A stretch of DNA of 64,000 nucleotides from JAHDBG01 sp963922685. GTDB lineage: Bacteria; Pseudomonadota; Gammaproteobacteria; Chromatiales; Chromatiaceae. The position numbers and the translations under genes are program-made. Shown piece after piece: positions 52,301 to 60,249 of the stretch. Each line of letters begins with the position of its first letter. The first letter of the stretch is position 1. The notes under the pieces are model-generated. The model did not search any database and was not told where the DNA came from. It saw only the letters and a list, made by a program, of their open reading frames with translations. The stretch covers positions 1 to 64,000 of the forward strand of contig CAWUJM010000002.1 of assembly GCA_963922685.1 (NCBI GenBank). The letters run 5' to 3'.

Positions 52301-52839
52301 TGCCGCCGGACGTCGGCTACAAAAAAAAACGCGAAGACAAAAAAATCAGCATTGCCGGACAGGTGGTTGCCCTGCGTCGTCGCACCACCCAGCGCGGCCC
52401 GATGGCCTCAGTGTTGCTGGAAGATGCGACCGGACGGATAGAAATCACCCTGTTCAGCGAGCAGTATGAACAATATCAGCAACACCTGACACCAGACGCC
52501 GTACTGGTCGCCAGCGGCAGCCTGATCCATGACGACTATCGTGGCACCCTGGCGATCCGGGCGGATCAGATCCAGCCACTGGCAGACTATCGTACCGCCC
52601 GCACCCGGGGCATCACCCTGCGCCTGAACCATACAGACCCGACTGCTGCGCAAACACTGGCCGGACATCTCAGGCCACACCTCGGCGGCACCAGTCGACT
52701 GCAACTGCACTACCGGAATCATCAGGCAGAAGCCCGCCTGATCTGCGGCCAGGTCTGGCACCTGACAGCCAATGATGCCCTGCTCGAACAGCTGAGCAAC
52801 TGGCTCGGAGACGAGACAGCCATCCAGCTTGACTATTGA
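49339..52839 (+). CDS. dnaE: DNA polymerase III alpha subunit
   Basis: This is the replicative polymerase subunit. The 1166-residue protein begins with the PHP domain (FVHLHVHSEYSLQDS). It has GRGSGAGSLVAYALDITDLDP (about 355-375) and the catalytic aspartates in MPDFDIDF (about 400-407), and continues with the family blocks RNVGKHAGGVVIAP, FRPGPLQSGMVDNFI and KSHSAAYALLSYQTLWLKTHYP. An OB-fold domain (ISIAGQVVALRRRT...LEDATGRIEITLF) and tau-binding region complete it. It starts a run of plus-strand genes. Confidence 0.97.
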   Translation: MSDTFVHLHVHSEYSLQDSIVRIPALVQQAAAAGMPAVALTDQGNLFALVRFYQAALAAGIKPIGGAEMWLHNPDQPTRPFRLILLIRNDTGYHHLTDLISRSYQTGQQYGQPQIEPDWLTPENCTGLIALSGGHEGDVGQALIRNQHDLAVRRLQHWQALFGDRYVLQLVRTGREHEEDCLHASIALAAAHQVPVVATNAVCFIQPEAFQAHEVRVCIQQSDTLNNPQRPRQYSAEQYLRTPEQMQDQFSDIPVAIQNSVVIAQRCNLVLTLGQNYLPDFPVPDGMTIADYLRTEAAQGLERRLQHQFDPQSADYSTQRQPYDERLQRELDVINNMGFPGYFLIVADFIRWAKQHQVPVGPGRGSGAGSLVAYALDITDLDPLALELLFERFLNPERISMPDFDIDFCMDQRDSVIEYVAETYGRQAVAQIITFGSMAAKAVVRDVGRVMGHPYGFTDRVARMIPPDLGITLTRALEDSDELKQAYTEDEEITQLVDMALELEGLARNVGKHAGGVVIAPGRLTDYTPLYCEPDGSNLVTQYDKDDVERVGLVKFDFLGLRTLTIIDRALTTINDERTKQDQTPVRIEDIPLDDPQAFATIRQADTTAIFQLESPGMKQLVGKLQPDCFDDIIALVALFRPGPLQSGMVDNFINRKHQREPIAYPDPHYQHDCLKPILDSTYGIILYQEQVMQIAQMMAGYTLGEADLLRRAMGKKKPAEMAKQRSVFEQGAIRNGIDPTLAIKIFDLVEKFAGYGFNKSHSAAYALLSYQTLWLKTHYPAAFMAAVLSADMDNTDKVVTLLETCRNLKLRIIPPDINRSDYRFTTDGQDGIVYGLGAIRGVGEAAITDLLQTRADQGTFRDLLDFCCRLDSKKANRRVLETLIRAGALDTFDANRATLECQLDLVLKVAEQQAHNARTGIQDLFAAPQQVPVSRSLLPAPIEEWPEQQRLQGEKDTLGHYLSGHPMQAHATLLQGLIGQQIGDLRLPPDVGYKKKREDKKISIAGQVVALRRRTTQRGPMASVLLEDATGRIEITLFSEQYEQYQQHLTPDAVLVASGSLIHDDYRGTLAIRADQIQPLADYRTARTRGITLRLNHTDPTAAQTLAGHLRPHLGGTSRLQLHYRNHQAEARLICGQVWHLTANDALLEQLSNWLGDETAIQLDY

Positions 52840-52866
52840 GTCACTGGCAGAAACACATCAGTAGCT

Positions 52867-52975
52867 ACGTTATCCGGGTATGGCTCTCCGAGGTACGCCG
52901 TAAACCCATCCGTGGGGGCTCGGCTGCGGCCATCCAGGCCGCAGACGCCCTCGGAGAGCCATACCCGGATAACGT
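52867..52975. repeat. REP-like element with 27-bp perfect inverted repeats, copy B
   Basis: Arms at 52867-52893 and 52949-52975 are perfect 27-bp reverse complements (starting ACGTTATCCGGGTATGGC). Inside is a second palindrome, TGCGGCC-ATCCA-GGCCGCA (52925-52943), and the segment CCCATCCGTGGGGGCTCGG. A degenerate relative lies at 5091-5172. The element sits 28 nt after dnaE and could fold to a long hairpin, acting as a terminator for dnaE and for convergent ssb. Confidence 0.8.
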
Positions 52976-53066
52976 CCTGCAGTGAGATGGCCCGGCCACC
53001 TTTGTGGCTACTTTCAGGATAACGCCGCGTCATTCCGCGCGAAGTCGCGGAATCCATAACCTAAGG

Positions 53067-53525
53067 TCAGAACGGCACATCATCGTCAAATCCGTTATTC
53101 GCTGCCGGAGGCTGCGGTGCCGCAGCAGGTGCGCCGCCAGGTGGTGTTGCCGGAGCCGGACGTGCCGCGAAGTCTGCACTACCGCCAGCACGGCTGTCCA
53201 GCATCTGCATATTGTCGGCAATCACTTCGGTCGTGTAGCGATCCTGACCCTGCTGATCCTGCCACTTGCGGGTCTGCAACCGCCCTTCAATATACACCTT
53301 ACTGCCTTTTTTCAGATACTCCCCGGCAATCTCAGCTAGGCGGCGAAACATCGCCACCCGATGCCATTCAGTGCGCTCTACCGGCTCACCAGTCGTCTTA
53401 TCCTTCCAGCTTTCAGAGGTGGCAACACTCACGTTGCACACAGCTGAACCGCTCGCCATATACCGGACTTCCGGGTCCTGTCCCAGATTGCCGATCAGAA
53501 TCACTTTATTGATGCCTCTGGCCAT
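53067..53525 (-). CDS. ssb: Single-stranded DNA-binding protein
   Basis: SSB coats single-stranded DNA in replication and repair. The 152-residue protein has the OB-fold opening RGINKVILIGNLGQDPEVRY, WHRVAMFRRLAEIAGEYLKKGSKVYIEGRL (the EYLKKGSKVYIEG part is typical), a Pro/Ala-rich linker and the acidic protein-interaction tip DDDVPF. It is convergent with dnaE and divergent from nuoA. A TATATA box precedes it on the minus strand at about 53536-53541. Confidence 0.97.
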   Translation of the reverse strand: MARGINKVILIGNLGQDPEVRYMASGSAVCNVSVATSESWKDKTTGEPVERTEWHRVAMFRRLAEIAGEYLKKGSKVYIEGRLQTRKWQDQQGQDRYTTEVIADNMQMLDSRAGGSADFAARPAPATPPGGAPAAAPQPPAANNGFDDDVPF

Positions 53526-53537
53526 AACAAAATCCTA

Positions 53538-53543
53538 TATAAT
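53538..53543 (+). promoter_or_regulatory. Possible -10 box upstream of nuoA
   Basis: A perfect TATAAT lies in the 110-nt ssb-nuoA gap, but no -35 element at 16-18 nt is convincing. A hairpin (GTGC-CAAT-GCAC core, about 53557-53568) lies between it and nuoA. The AT-rich spot may serve both directions. Confidence 0.3.
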
Positions 53544-53635
53544 TCACTCCCGAATCCGGAACATGTGCCAATGCACGTCCGGATAACCGGAATCATACAG
53601 GACTCACCCCCGCAGCATAACCGGAAATACAGGCC

Positions 53636-53992
53636 ATGCTGGATGCCTATCTGCCTATTCTGATCTTTATCGGCCTCGGCCTGTTTGTCGGCATCGCAGC
53701 GATCGGCATCGGCTTTGTGCTCTCGCCCAGCGCACCAAATGCCGCAAAGCGTTCAGCCTATGAATGCGGCTTTGCCGCATTTGAAGATGCCCGCATGAAG
53801 TTCGATGTGCGCTATTATCTGGTCGCCATCCTGTTCATCATCTTTGATCTGGAGATCGCCTTCCTGTTTCCCTGGGCCGTGGTACTGGATCAGATCGGCA
53901 TGACCGGCTTCTGGGCGATGATGATCTTTTTAGGCATCCTGGTGGTCGGCTTTATCTACGAATGGAAAAAAGGGGCACTGGAATGGGAGTGA
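53636..53992 (+). CDS. nuoA: NADH-quinone oxidoreductase subunit A
   Basis: NuoA is a small membrane subunit of respiratory complex I. The 118-residue protein has three transmembrane helices and the conserved loop YECGFAAFEDARMKFDVRYYLVAILFIIFDLEIAFLFPW (signature YECG...FDLE). It is the first gene of nuoABCDEF; its end overlaps the nuoB start by 10 nt. Confidence 0.97.
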   Translation: MLDAYLPILIFIGLGLFVGIAAIGIGFVLSPSAPNAAKRSAYECGFAAFEDARMKFDVRYYLVAILFIIFDLEIAFLFPWAVVLDQIGMTGFWAMMIFLGILVVGFIYEWKKGALEWE

Positions 53993-54474
53993 AGGGCGTC
54001 TTGGAACAGGGCTTTATCACCACGACTGCGGACAAGCTGATCAACTGGGCACAAACCGGTTCACTCTGGCCAATGACATTCGGACTGGCCTGTTGCGCAG
54101 TCGAAATGATGCATGCCGCTGCATCGCGGTATGATATGGACCGATTTGGTATCATATTCCGACCCAGCCCACGCCAGTCCGATGTGATGATCGTCGCTGG
54201 TACGCTGGTGAATAAGATGGCCCCGGCATTGCGCAAAGTGTATGACCAGATGCCGGAACCACGCTGGGTAATTTCGATGGGTTCGTGCGCAAATGGCGGC
54301 GGTTATTATCATTACTCATATTCAGTGGTACGCGGGTGTGACCGGATCGTGCCGGTTGATGTGTATGTACCCGGCTGCCCACCCACCGCCGAGGCATTGT
54401 TATACGGTATATTGCAGCTACAGAACAAAATCCGCCGAACCAATACGATAGCTCGCCCCGCAACTGAAGCCTGA
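53983..54474 (+). CDS. nuoB: NADH-quinone oxidoreductase subunit B
   Basis: NuoB carries the N2 4Fe-4S cluster that reduces quinone. I start at ATG 53983 (MGVKGVLEQGFITT), preceded by AAGGGG; the upstream ATG at 53962 lies further inside nuoA. Cluster ligands are in GLACCAVEMM, SMGSCANGGGYYHYSYSV and VPGCPPTAEALLYG. 163 residues. Confidence 0.97.
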   Translation: MGVKGVLEQGFITTTADKLINWAQTGSLWPMTFGLACCAVEMMHAAASRYDMDRFGIIFRPSPRQSDVMIVAGTLVNKMAPALRKVYDQMPEPRWVISMGSCANGGGYYHYSYSVVRGCDRIVPVDVYVPGCPPTAEALLYGILQLQNKIRRTNTIARPATEA

Positions 54475-54477
54475 TTG

Positions 54478-55155
54478 ATGAGTCGCGCACAACGTCTGGA
54501 TCAACTCCGCACTACACTCAGCACGGAACTGACTGCTTATCCCGGTTGTCAGTGCGATCACGCCGCTGGTGAACTGACACTCACTGTGAATCGTACCGAC
54601 CTGATTGCAGTCATGCAGATATTGCACGACCATCCGCAGATCGCGATGACCCAGTGTATGGATATCTGTGGTGTGGACTATGCCAGCTACGGCGAATCCG
54701 AATGGGTCACCCGCACTGCCGCCAACAGCGGCTTCGGGCGTGGTGTCACCCGCTCTGACCCGGAAGCCGATCCGGATCAACGCTTTGCCGTCGCATATCA
54801 CCTGTTATCCCTGCAACATAATGTCCGGTTGCGGGTAAGATGCTGGCTGGATGCGACACAGCCAATCATCGACAGCGTGATCGGCATCTGGGCCTCCGCC
54901 AACTGGTTTGAACGCGAGGCATTCGACCTGTTTGGCATCCTGTTCAACGGACACCCGGACCTGCGACGCATTCTGACCGACTATGGCTTCATCGGACATC
55001 CATTCCGTAAAGACTTCCCGCTGATCGGGCAGGTAGAAATGCGGTATGACCCGGAACAAAAACGCGTCGTGTATGAGCCGGTCAGCATTGAACCGCGCAC
55101 TCTGGTGCCGCGTGTGATCCGCGATGACGCACGCTATGCCGGGGGTGCAGCCTGA
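54478..55155 (+). CDS. nuoC: NADH-quinone oxidoreductase subunit C
   Basis: NuoC is the 30-kDa peripheral-arm subunit of complex I. The 225-residue protein shows the family core YHLLSLQHNVRLRVR, WASANWFEREAFDLFGILFNGHPDLRRILTDYGF and GHPFRKDFPL, where the EREAFDLFGI..GHPDLRRIL part is diagnostic. It starts 3 nt after nuoB and is separate from nuoD, unlike the fused NuoCD of E. coli. Confidence 0.97.
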   Translation: MSRAQRLDQLRTTLSTELTAYPGCQCDHAAGELTLTVNRTDLIAVMQILHDHPQIAMTQCMDICGVDYASYGESEWVTRTAANSGFGRGVTRSDPEADPDQRFAVAYHLLSLQHNVRLRVRCWLDATQPIIDSVIGIWASANWFEREAFDLFGILFNGHPDLRRILTDYGFIGHPFRKDFPLIGQVEMRYDPEQKRVVYEPVSIEPRTLVPRVIRDDARYAGGAA

Positions 55156-56409
55156 ATGTCCGAAATACGCAACTATACAATCAATTTCGGCCCGCAACAT
55201 CCGGCAGCACACGGCGTACTGCGCCTCGTGCTGGAGATGGACGGCGAAGTCATCGAACGCGCCGATCCGCATATCGGCCTGCTGCATCGCGGTACCGAAA
55301 AACTAGCCGAGAATAAACCGTACAATCAGTCGATCGGCTACATGGACCGGCTGGACTATGTGTCCATGATGTGCAATGAGCACGGCTATGTCCGTGCGAT
55401 TGAACAACTACTCGACATCCGGGCGCCGGTGCGGGCACAATATATCCGCACCCTGTTTGACGAAATCACCCGCATCCTGAACCACCTGATGTGGCTCGGC
55501 ACACATGCGCTGGATGTTGGTGCCATGACCGTATTCCTGTATTGTTTTCGCGAACGCGAAGACCTGATGGACTGTTACGAAGCTGTCTCCGGCGCACGGA
55601 TGCATGCCACCTACTACCGCCCCGGTGGCGTGTATCGGGACCTGCCGGAACAGATGCCACAATTTCAGGCCGGGTGCTTCTGCAGCGAACAGGAAGCAAA
55701 AAAACGCAATACGGCGCGGCAGGGCTCACTGCTGGACTTTATCGAAGACTTCGCCAATCGCTTCCCGCAACTGGTGGACGAATACGAAACCCTGCTGACA
55801 GACAACCGCATCTGGAAACAACGTACCGTCGGTATCGGCGTGGTGAATCCGGAACGAGCACAACAGCTTGGCTTCAGCGGCCCGATGTTACGCGGCTCCG
55901 GAATTGCTTGGGATCTGCGCAAAAAACAACCCTACGCCGCCTATGCAGACGTTGATTTTGACATCCCGATCGGCACACAGGGTGATTGTTACGACCGCTA
56001 TCTGGTGCGAGTACAGGAGCTACGCGAATCGACCCGCATCATCCAGCAATGCATCCGGTGGTTACGAGCCAATCCCGGCCCGGTGATGACTGAGGATCAC
56101 AAAATCACACCGCCAAAACGAGCCACCATGAAGACCGACATGGAGGCCCTGATCCATCACTTCAAACTATTTACCGAAGGCTTCTGCCCGCCACCAGGTG
56201 AGGCCTACGCTGCGGTGGAGGCACCGAAGGGCGAATTCGGCGTGTATCTGATCTCAGATGGCGCAAACAAGCCATACCGGGTCAAGGTACGGGCACCGGG
56301 CTTTGCCCACCTGGCGGCAATGGACGAAATGGCACGCGGACACATGCTTTCCGACGTGGTGGCAATTATCGGCACTATGGATGTCGTATTTGGCGAAATT
56401 GACCGATAA
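55156..56409 (+). CDS. nuoD: NADH-quinone oxidoreductase subunit D
   Basis: NuoD is the 49-kDa subunit lining the quinone pocket. The 417-residue protein has NFGPQHPAAHGVLRLVLE (about 9-26), DPHIGLLHRGTEKL and KPYNQSIGYMDRLDYVSMM. It also has GARMHATYYRPGGV and the C-terminal DVVAIIGTMDVVFGEIDR. It begins directly after the nuoC stop. Confidence 0.97.
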   Translation: MSEIRNYTINFGPQHPAAHGVLRLVLEMDGEVIERADPHIGLLHRGTEKLAENKPYNQSIGYMDRLDYVSMMCNEHGYVRAIEQLLDIRAPVRAQYIRTLFDEITRILNHLMWLGTHALDVGAMTVFLYCFREREDLMDCYEAVSGARMHATYYRPGGVYRDLPEQMPQFQAGCFCSEQEAKKRNTARQGSLLDFIEDFANRFPQLVDEYETLLTDNRIWKQRTVGIGVVNPERAQQLGFSGPMLRGSGIAWDLRKKQPYAAYADVDFDIPIGTQGDCYDRYLVRVQELRESTRIIQQCIRWLRANPGPVMTEDHKITPPKRATMKTDMEALIHHFKLFTEGFCPPPGEAYAAVEAPKGEFGVYLISDGANKPYRVKVRAPGFAHLAAMDEMARGHMLSDVVAIIGTMDVVFGEIDR

Positions 56410-56427
56410 CCAAAGAGTTCAGCATAC

Positions 56428-56973
56428 ATGAGCCTGCGCAACGCGCCCATGCAGACCCCGGTGCCGCACCCGGACAAGACGAGCCTGTTCAGCCCGGACA
56501 TATGCGCCGAAATTGACCGCTGGATTGCAAAATATCCACCCGAATGGCAACAATCAGCCTGCATGGCTGCACTGATGATCGTGCAGGAAGACAACGGCGG
56601 CCATCTGACCACCGAACTGATGGACAAGGTGGCAGATTATCTGGATATGCCACCGATTGCGGTATACGAGGTCGGCAGCTTCTATGCGATGTACGAACAC
56701 AAGCCGGTTGGTCGACACAAGATCTGCCTGTGTACCAACATATCGTGCATGCTGAACGGTTCAGACGACATCTATCAGCACCTGCAACAACGCCTCGGGA
56801 TCCGTTTTGGCGAAGTGACCGAAGACAGACAATTCAGCCTGAAGGAAGTCGAATGTCTCGGGGCCTGTTGCGGCGCGCCTATGATGCAGATCGGCAAAAC
56901 CTATTATGAACACCTGACACCACAGCGAACAGATCAGATTCTGGACAGTCTGGAGGCCGCTGATGACGAATGA
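56428..56973 (+). CDS. nuoE: NADH-quinone oxidoreductase subunit E
   Basis: NuoE carries the N1a 2Fe-2S cluster. The 181-residue thioredoxin-fold protein has cluster ligands in KICLCTNISCML and ECLGACCGAPMM, and the helical N-terminal part with VADYLDMPPIAVYEVGSFYAMY. It overlaps the nuoF start by 11 nt. Confidence 0.96.
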   Translation: MSLRNAPMQTPVPHPDKTSLFSPDICAEIDRWIAKYPPEWQQSACMAALMIVQEDNGGHLTTELMDKVADYLDMPPIAVYEVGSFYAMYEHKPVGRHKICLCTNISCMLNGSDDIYQHLQQRLGIRFGEVTEDRQFSLKEVECLGACCGAPMMQIGKTYYEHLTPQRTDQILDSLEAADDE

Positions 56974-58237
56974 AGTGTGCTTCCGCACCCTGCACCAATC
57001 GGAGCCCTGGACTCTGGCGACCTATCGCGCAGCAGGTGGCTACCAGGCACTGGAACAAATCTTACGCGAACGCATACCGCAGGAACAGATCATAGAACGG
57101 GTCAAGCAGTCCGGACTGCGCGGACGTGGTGGTGCCGGATTTCCGACCGGACTGAAATGGGGCTTTATCAATCGCACTGCACCCGGTGAAAAATACATCG
57201 TGTGCAACTCAGACGAAGGCGAACCGGGCACCTGCAAAGATCGTGATATACTACGCTACAACCCACATGCCCTGATAGAAGGCATGATCATCGCAGGTTA
57301 TGCGATCGGCGCGGCCACAGGCTACAACTACATCCGAGGCGAATTTCAGGAACCGTATGAACGGTTTGAGACAGCACTCGCCGAAGCACATACTGCAGGC
57401 TACCTAGGGCAGAATCTGCTAAAATCTGACTTCAGCTACGAACTGCACACCCACCTAGGTGCCGGAGCCTACATCTGTGGCGAAGAAACGGCACTGCTGG
57501 AATCACTGGAAGGCAAAAAAGGCCAGCCACGCTTCAAACCACCCTTCCCCGCAGTATTCGGGTTGTACGGTCGCCCGACTGTAATCAACAACACCGAAAC
57601 CCTAGCCTCCATTCCGGACATTATTCGTCAGGGTGCCGACTGGTTCCGGGAGATCGGCGTCGAAAAAAGCGGCGGCCCGAAATTGTTTTCGGTCTCCGGC
57701 AACGTTAACAAGCCAGGCAACTTTGAAGTGCCACTCGGCACACCCTTTGCCGAACTACTCGAAATGGCAGGCGGTGTCCGCGACGGACGCCCACTGAAGG
57801 CAGTCATCCCGGGAGGCTCATCCGCACCCGTCCTGCCCGGTGAGATGATGCTGGATCTGACGATGGATTATGAGAGCATTGCAAATGCCGGATCCATGCT
57901 GGGTTCCGGTGCGGTAATCGTGATGGACGACACCAACTGTATGGTGAAGGTGCTGGACCGCATCTCCTACTTCTATTATGAAGAATCATGTGGGCAGTGC
58001 ACACCCTGCCGCGAAGGCACCGGATGGATGCATCGTGTCGTACACCGCATAGAGAACGGACAGGGTAAATCAGAAGATCTGGAATTGCTGGATGATGTGG
58101 CAAAAAAAATCATGGGCCGCACCATCTGTGCACTCGGCGATGCAGCTGCCCTGCCTGTTGCCAGTTTTGTACAACACTTCCGAGACGAATTCAGCCACCA
58201 TATTGAACACAAACGATGTATGGTGCAAGCTCCCTGA
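56963..58237 (+). CDS. nuoF: NADH-quinone oxidoreductase subunit F
   Basis: NuoF oxidises NADH via FMN and carries the N3 4Fe-4S cluster. The 424-residue protein has LRGRGGAGFPTGLKWGF (FMN/NADH site), CNSDEGEPGTCKDR, GAGAYICGEETALLESLEGKKGQPR (the ICGEETALLESLEG part is diagnostic) and the cluster motif ESCGQCTPCREGT with a distant Cys in GRTICALGDAAA. The nuo genes stop here: nuoG to nuoN do not follow, and pyrF starts 12 nt later. Confidence 0.97.
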   Translation: MTNEVCFRTLHQSEPWTLATYRAAGGYQALEQILRERIPQEQIIERVKQSGLRGRGGAGFPTGLKWGFINRTAPGEKYIVCNSDEGEPGTCKDRDILRYNPHALIEGMIIAGYAIGAATGYNYIRGEFQEPYERFETALAEAHTAGYLGQNLLKSDFSYELHTHLGAGAYICGEETALLESLEGKKGQPRFKPPFPAVFGLYGRPTVINNTETLASIPDIIRQGADWFREIGVEKSGGPKLFSVSGNVNKPGNFEVPLGTPFAELLEMAGGVRDGRPLKAVIPGGSSAPVLPGEMMLDLTMDYESIANAGSMLGSGAVIVMDDTNCMVKVLDRISYFYYEESCGQCTPCREGTGWMHRVVHRIENGQGKSEDLELLDDVAKKIMGRTICALGDAAALPVASFVQHFRDEFSHHIEHKRCMVQAP

Positions 58238-58249
58238 GACACTAAGTTA

Positions 58250-58996
58250 ATGTCAGAAGTTGGGTACCCCCTGCTTTCAGCCAAGGATATTCCTGCAAAT
58301 GAACGCCTGATCTTTGCACTGGATGTGCCCAGTGCAGATAAAGCCAGACAACTGGTGGATACACTGGGCGATAGCGTTAGCTTTTATAAGCTCGGGCTTG
58401 AGTTGTTCATGGCCGGTGGTTACTTTGAACTGATCGAATGGCTCAGCCAGCGTGGCAAAAAAGTCTTTGCTGACCTCAAATTCTACGATGTGCCACAGAC
58501 CGTCGAATCTGCGGTACGACAACTCGCTCAACACGAAGGGGTTACCTTTGCGACTGTGCATGCTGCCGACAGTCTGCTGACTGCAGCGTGTAGCGTCAAA
58601 CAACACCTCAACATTCTGGCAGTCACCGCACTGACCAGCCTGGATCAGGGTGATCTGAATGACCTAGGCTTCCAGGCAGACATCAAACAAGTCGTATTAT
58701 CCCGCGCAAAACGTGCACTGCAACTCGGTTGTGATGGTGTCATCTCATCCGGACTGGAGGCACCCGAGCTCAGACAACAACTGGGTGAACAACTGCTTAT
58801 TGTGACGCCCGGCATCCGTCCGGTGCACAACACAGACGACCAGAAAAGAACCGTAAATATCGAACAGGCCTTCCGCAGCGGTGCCGACTATATCGTCGTC
58901 GGCAGACCCATCAGAGATCATCACGGCTTTGACACACCTCGCGCTGCTGCGCTATCTGTTCAGCAACGCATCAAGGCCTTGTTCCCTATACGCTGA
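58250..58996 (+). CDS. pyrF: Orotidine 5'-phosphate decarboxylase
   Basis: It makes UMP in the last step of pyrimidine synthesis. The 248-residue protein has FALDVPSADKARQLV (about 17-31), the catalytic DLKFYDVPQTV (family signature DLKxHDIP, here with Tyr for His), VTALTSLDQ, LIVTPGIRP and DYIVVGRPI. It lies 12 nt after nuoF and 3 nt before the first possible hisB start, so it is probably in the same transcript. Confidence 0.95.
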   Translation: MSEVGYPLLSAKDIPANERLIFALDVPSADKARQLVDTLGDSVSFYKLGLELFMAGGYFELIEWLSQRGKKVFADLKFYDVPQTVESAVRQLAQHEGVTFATVHAADSLLTAACSVKQHLNILAVTALTSLDQGDLNDLGFQADIKQVVLSRAKRALQLGCDGVISSGLEAPELRQQLGEQLLIVTPGIRPVHNTDDQKRTVNIEQAFRSGADYIVVGRPIRDHHGFDTPRAAALSVQQRIKALFPIR

Positions 58997-59011
58997 TACT
59001 TGGAGATCCGC

Positions 59012-59602
59012 TTGGCGCGTACTGCTCAGATAGAGCGAAATACCAAAGAAACACAGATTCAGGTCGAAATCAATCTGGATGGTGACGGGCAAGCAGAACT
59101 CAATACAGGCTTGCCGTTTCTGGAGCATATGCTGGACCAGATCGCACGGCACGGGCTGATTGACCTGCACATCCGGGCGCAAGGCGATTTGCACATAGAT
59201 GCGCACCACACAGTCGAAGATATCGGCATCACGCTGGGCCAGGCCATCGCGCAGGCAGTTGGCAACAAACAAGGCATCCAGCGCTATGGACATGCTTACG
59301 TGCCACTGGATGAAGCTCTATCCCGTGTGGTACTGGACCTGTCCGGACGCCCCGGACTCAGCATGCAGGTCGAATTTGTCCGTAGCCATATCGGCGATTT
59401 CGACGTTGACCTGTTCCACGAATTCTTTCAGGGATTAGTCAACCACGCGCAGATCACCTGTCATATAGACAACCTGCGCGGCGCGAATGTACACCACCAA
59501 GCCGAAACAATCTTCAAGGCATTCGGCCGGGCACTGCGCTACGCCATCACCACAGATCCCCGGCAGGCAGGACAAATCCCTTCAACCAAGGGCTGTTTGT
59601 GA
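59012..59602 (+). CDS. hisB: Imidazoleglycerol-phosphate dehydratase
   Basis: It performs the sixth step of histidine synthesis. I choose the TTG at 59012, which follows GGAG by 6 nt and gives the usual N-terminus ARTAQIERNTKETQI; a TTG at 59000 has no ribosome-binding site. Metal-binding motifs are GLPFLEHMLDQIARHG, DAHHTVEDIGITLG and VHHQAETIFKAFGRAL. 196 residues, the monofunctional form without the phosphatase domain of enteric HisB. It overlaps the hisH start (GTGA). Confidence 0.95.
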   Translation: MARTAQIERNTKETQIQVEINLDGDGQAELNTGLPFLEHMLDQIARHGLIDLHIRAQGDLHIDAHHTVEDIGITLGQAIAQAVGNKQGIQRYGHAYVPLDEALSRVVLDLSGRPGLSMQVEFVRSHIGDFDVDLFHEFFQGLVNHAQITCHIDNLRGANVHHQAETIFKAFGRALRYAITTDPRQAGQIPSTKGCL

Positions 59603-60249
59603 GCCAGACGATAGCTATAATAAATTATGGCATGGGAAACTTGCATTCTGTGCAGAAAGCACTAGAATATGCGGCCCCGAATGATCAGGTGATCGTCACT
59701 GCAAAACCCGATCAGATCAATACAGCAGATCGCGTGGTATTCCCTGGTCAGGGCGCGGCCCGCGACTGTATGGCGGCGATTGGGCGGCATCAACTGATGA
59801 CTGTCATCCGGCAAGCTGCACAGGAAAAACCTTTCCTCGGTATCTGCATGGGATTACAGGTGCTGCTGACTCATTCAACAGAAAATCAGGGAACGTCCCT
59901 GCTGGACCTGTACCCAGGTCAGGTCAGACGATTCCGACCCGTTACACCTGAAACAAAGATCCCGCATATGGGCTGGAATCAGGTAGACATTATCCGGGAA
60001 CACCCATTGTGGGCAAACATCGCGACAGGTGACCGGTTTTATTTTGTCCACAGCTATTACATACAGCCGGATGACCCTGATGTCATCATTGCAACAACCG
60101 AATACAGCCTGACATTCGCGTCAGCCATTGCCACCGGCACCTTGTTTGCCTGCCAGTTTCATCCCGAAAAAAGTGCAGATGCCGGATTACAGCTGCTACG
60201 TAATTTTATATCCTGGCATCCCAGCAGACATCAGGCTCGGACACCATGA
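59599..60249 (+). CDS. hisH: HisH, glutaminase subunit of imidazole-glycerol-phosphate synthase
   Basis: HisH supplies ammonia from glutamine to HisF. The GTG start at 59599 overlaps the hisB stop. The class I amidotransferase triad is present: Cys in LGICMGLQ and His-Glu in CQFHPEKS; the opening INYGMGNLHSVQKAL is typical. 216 residues. Confidence 0.96.
   Translation: MSQTIAIINYGMGNLHSVQKALEYAAPNDQVIVTAKPDQINTADRVVFPGQGAARDCMAAIGRHQLMTVIRQAAQEKPFLGICMGLQVLLTHSTENQGTSLLDLYPGQVRRFRPVTPETKIPHMGWNQVDIIREHPLWANIATGDRFYFVHSYYIQPDDPDVIIATTEYSLTFASAIATGTLFACQFHPEKSADAGLQLLRNFISWHPSRHQARTP

Noticed and set aside
52833..53057. A 74-codon open frame through the REP-like element on the minus strand
   Set aside because: Its translation is just the repeat and flanking DNA, and the 27-bp inverted arms explain the sequence.
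53117..53586. Overlapping open frames antisense to ssb
   Set aside because: ssb is certain on the opposite strand; the antisense translations show no recognisable domains.
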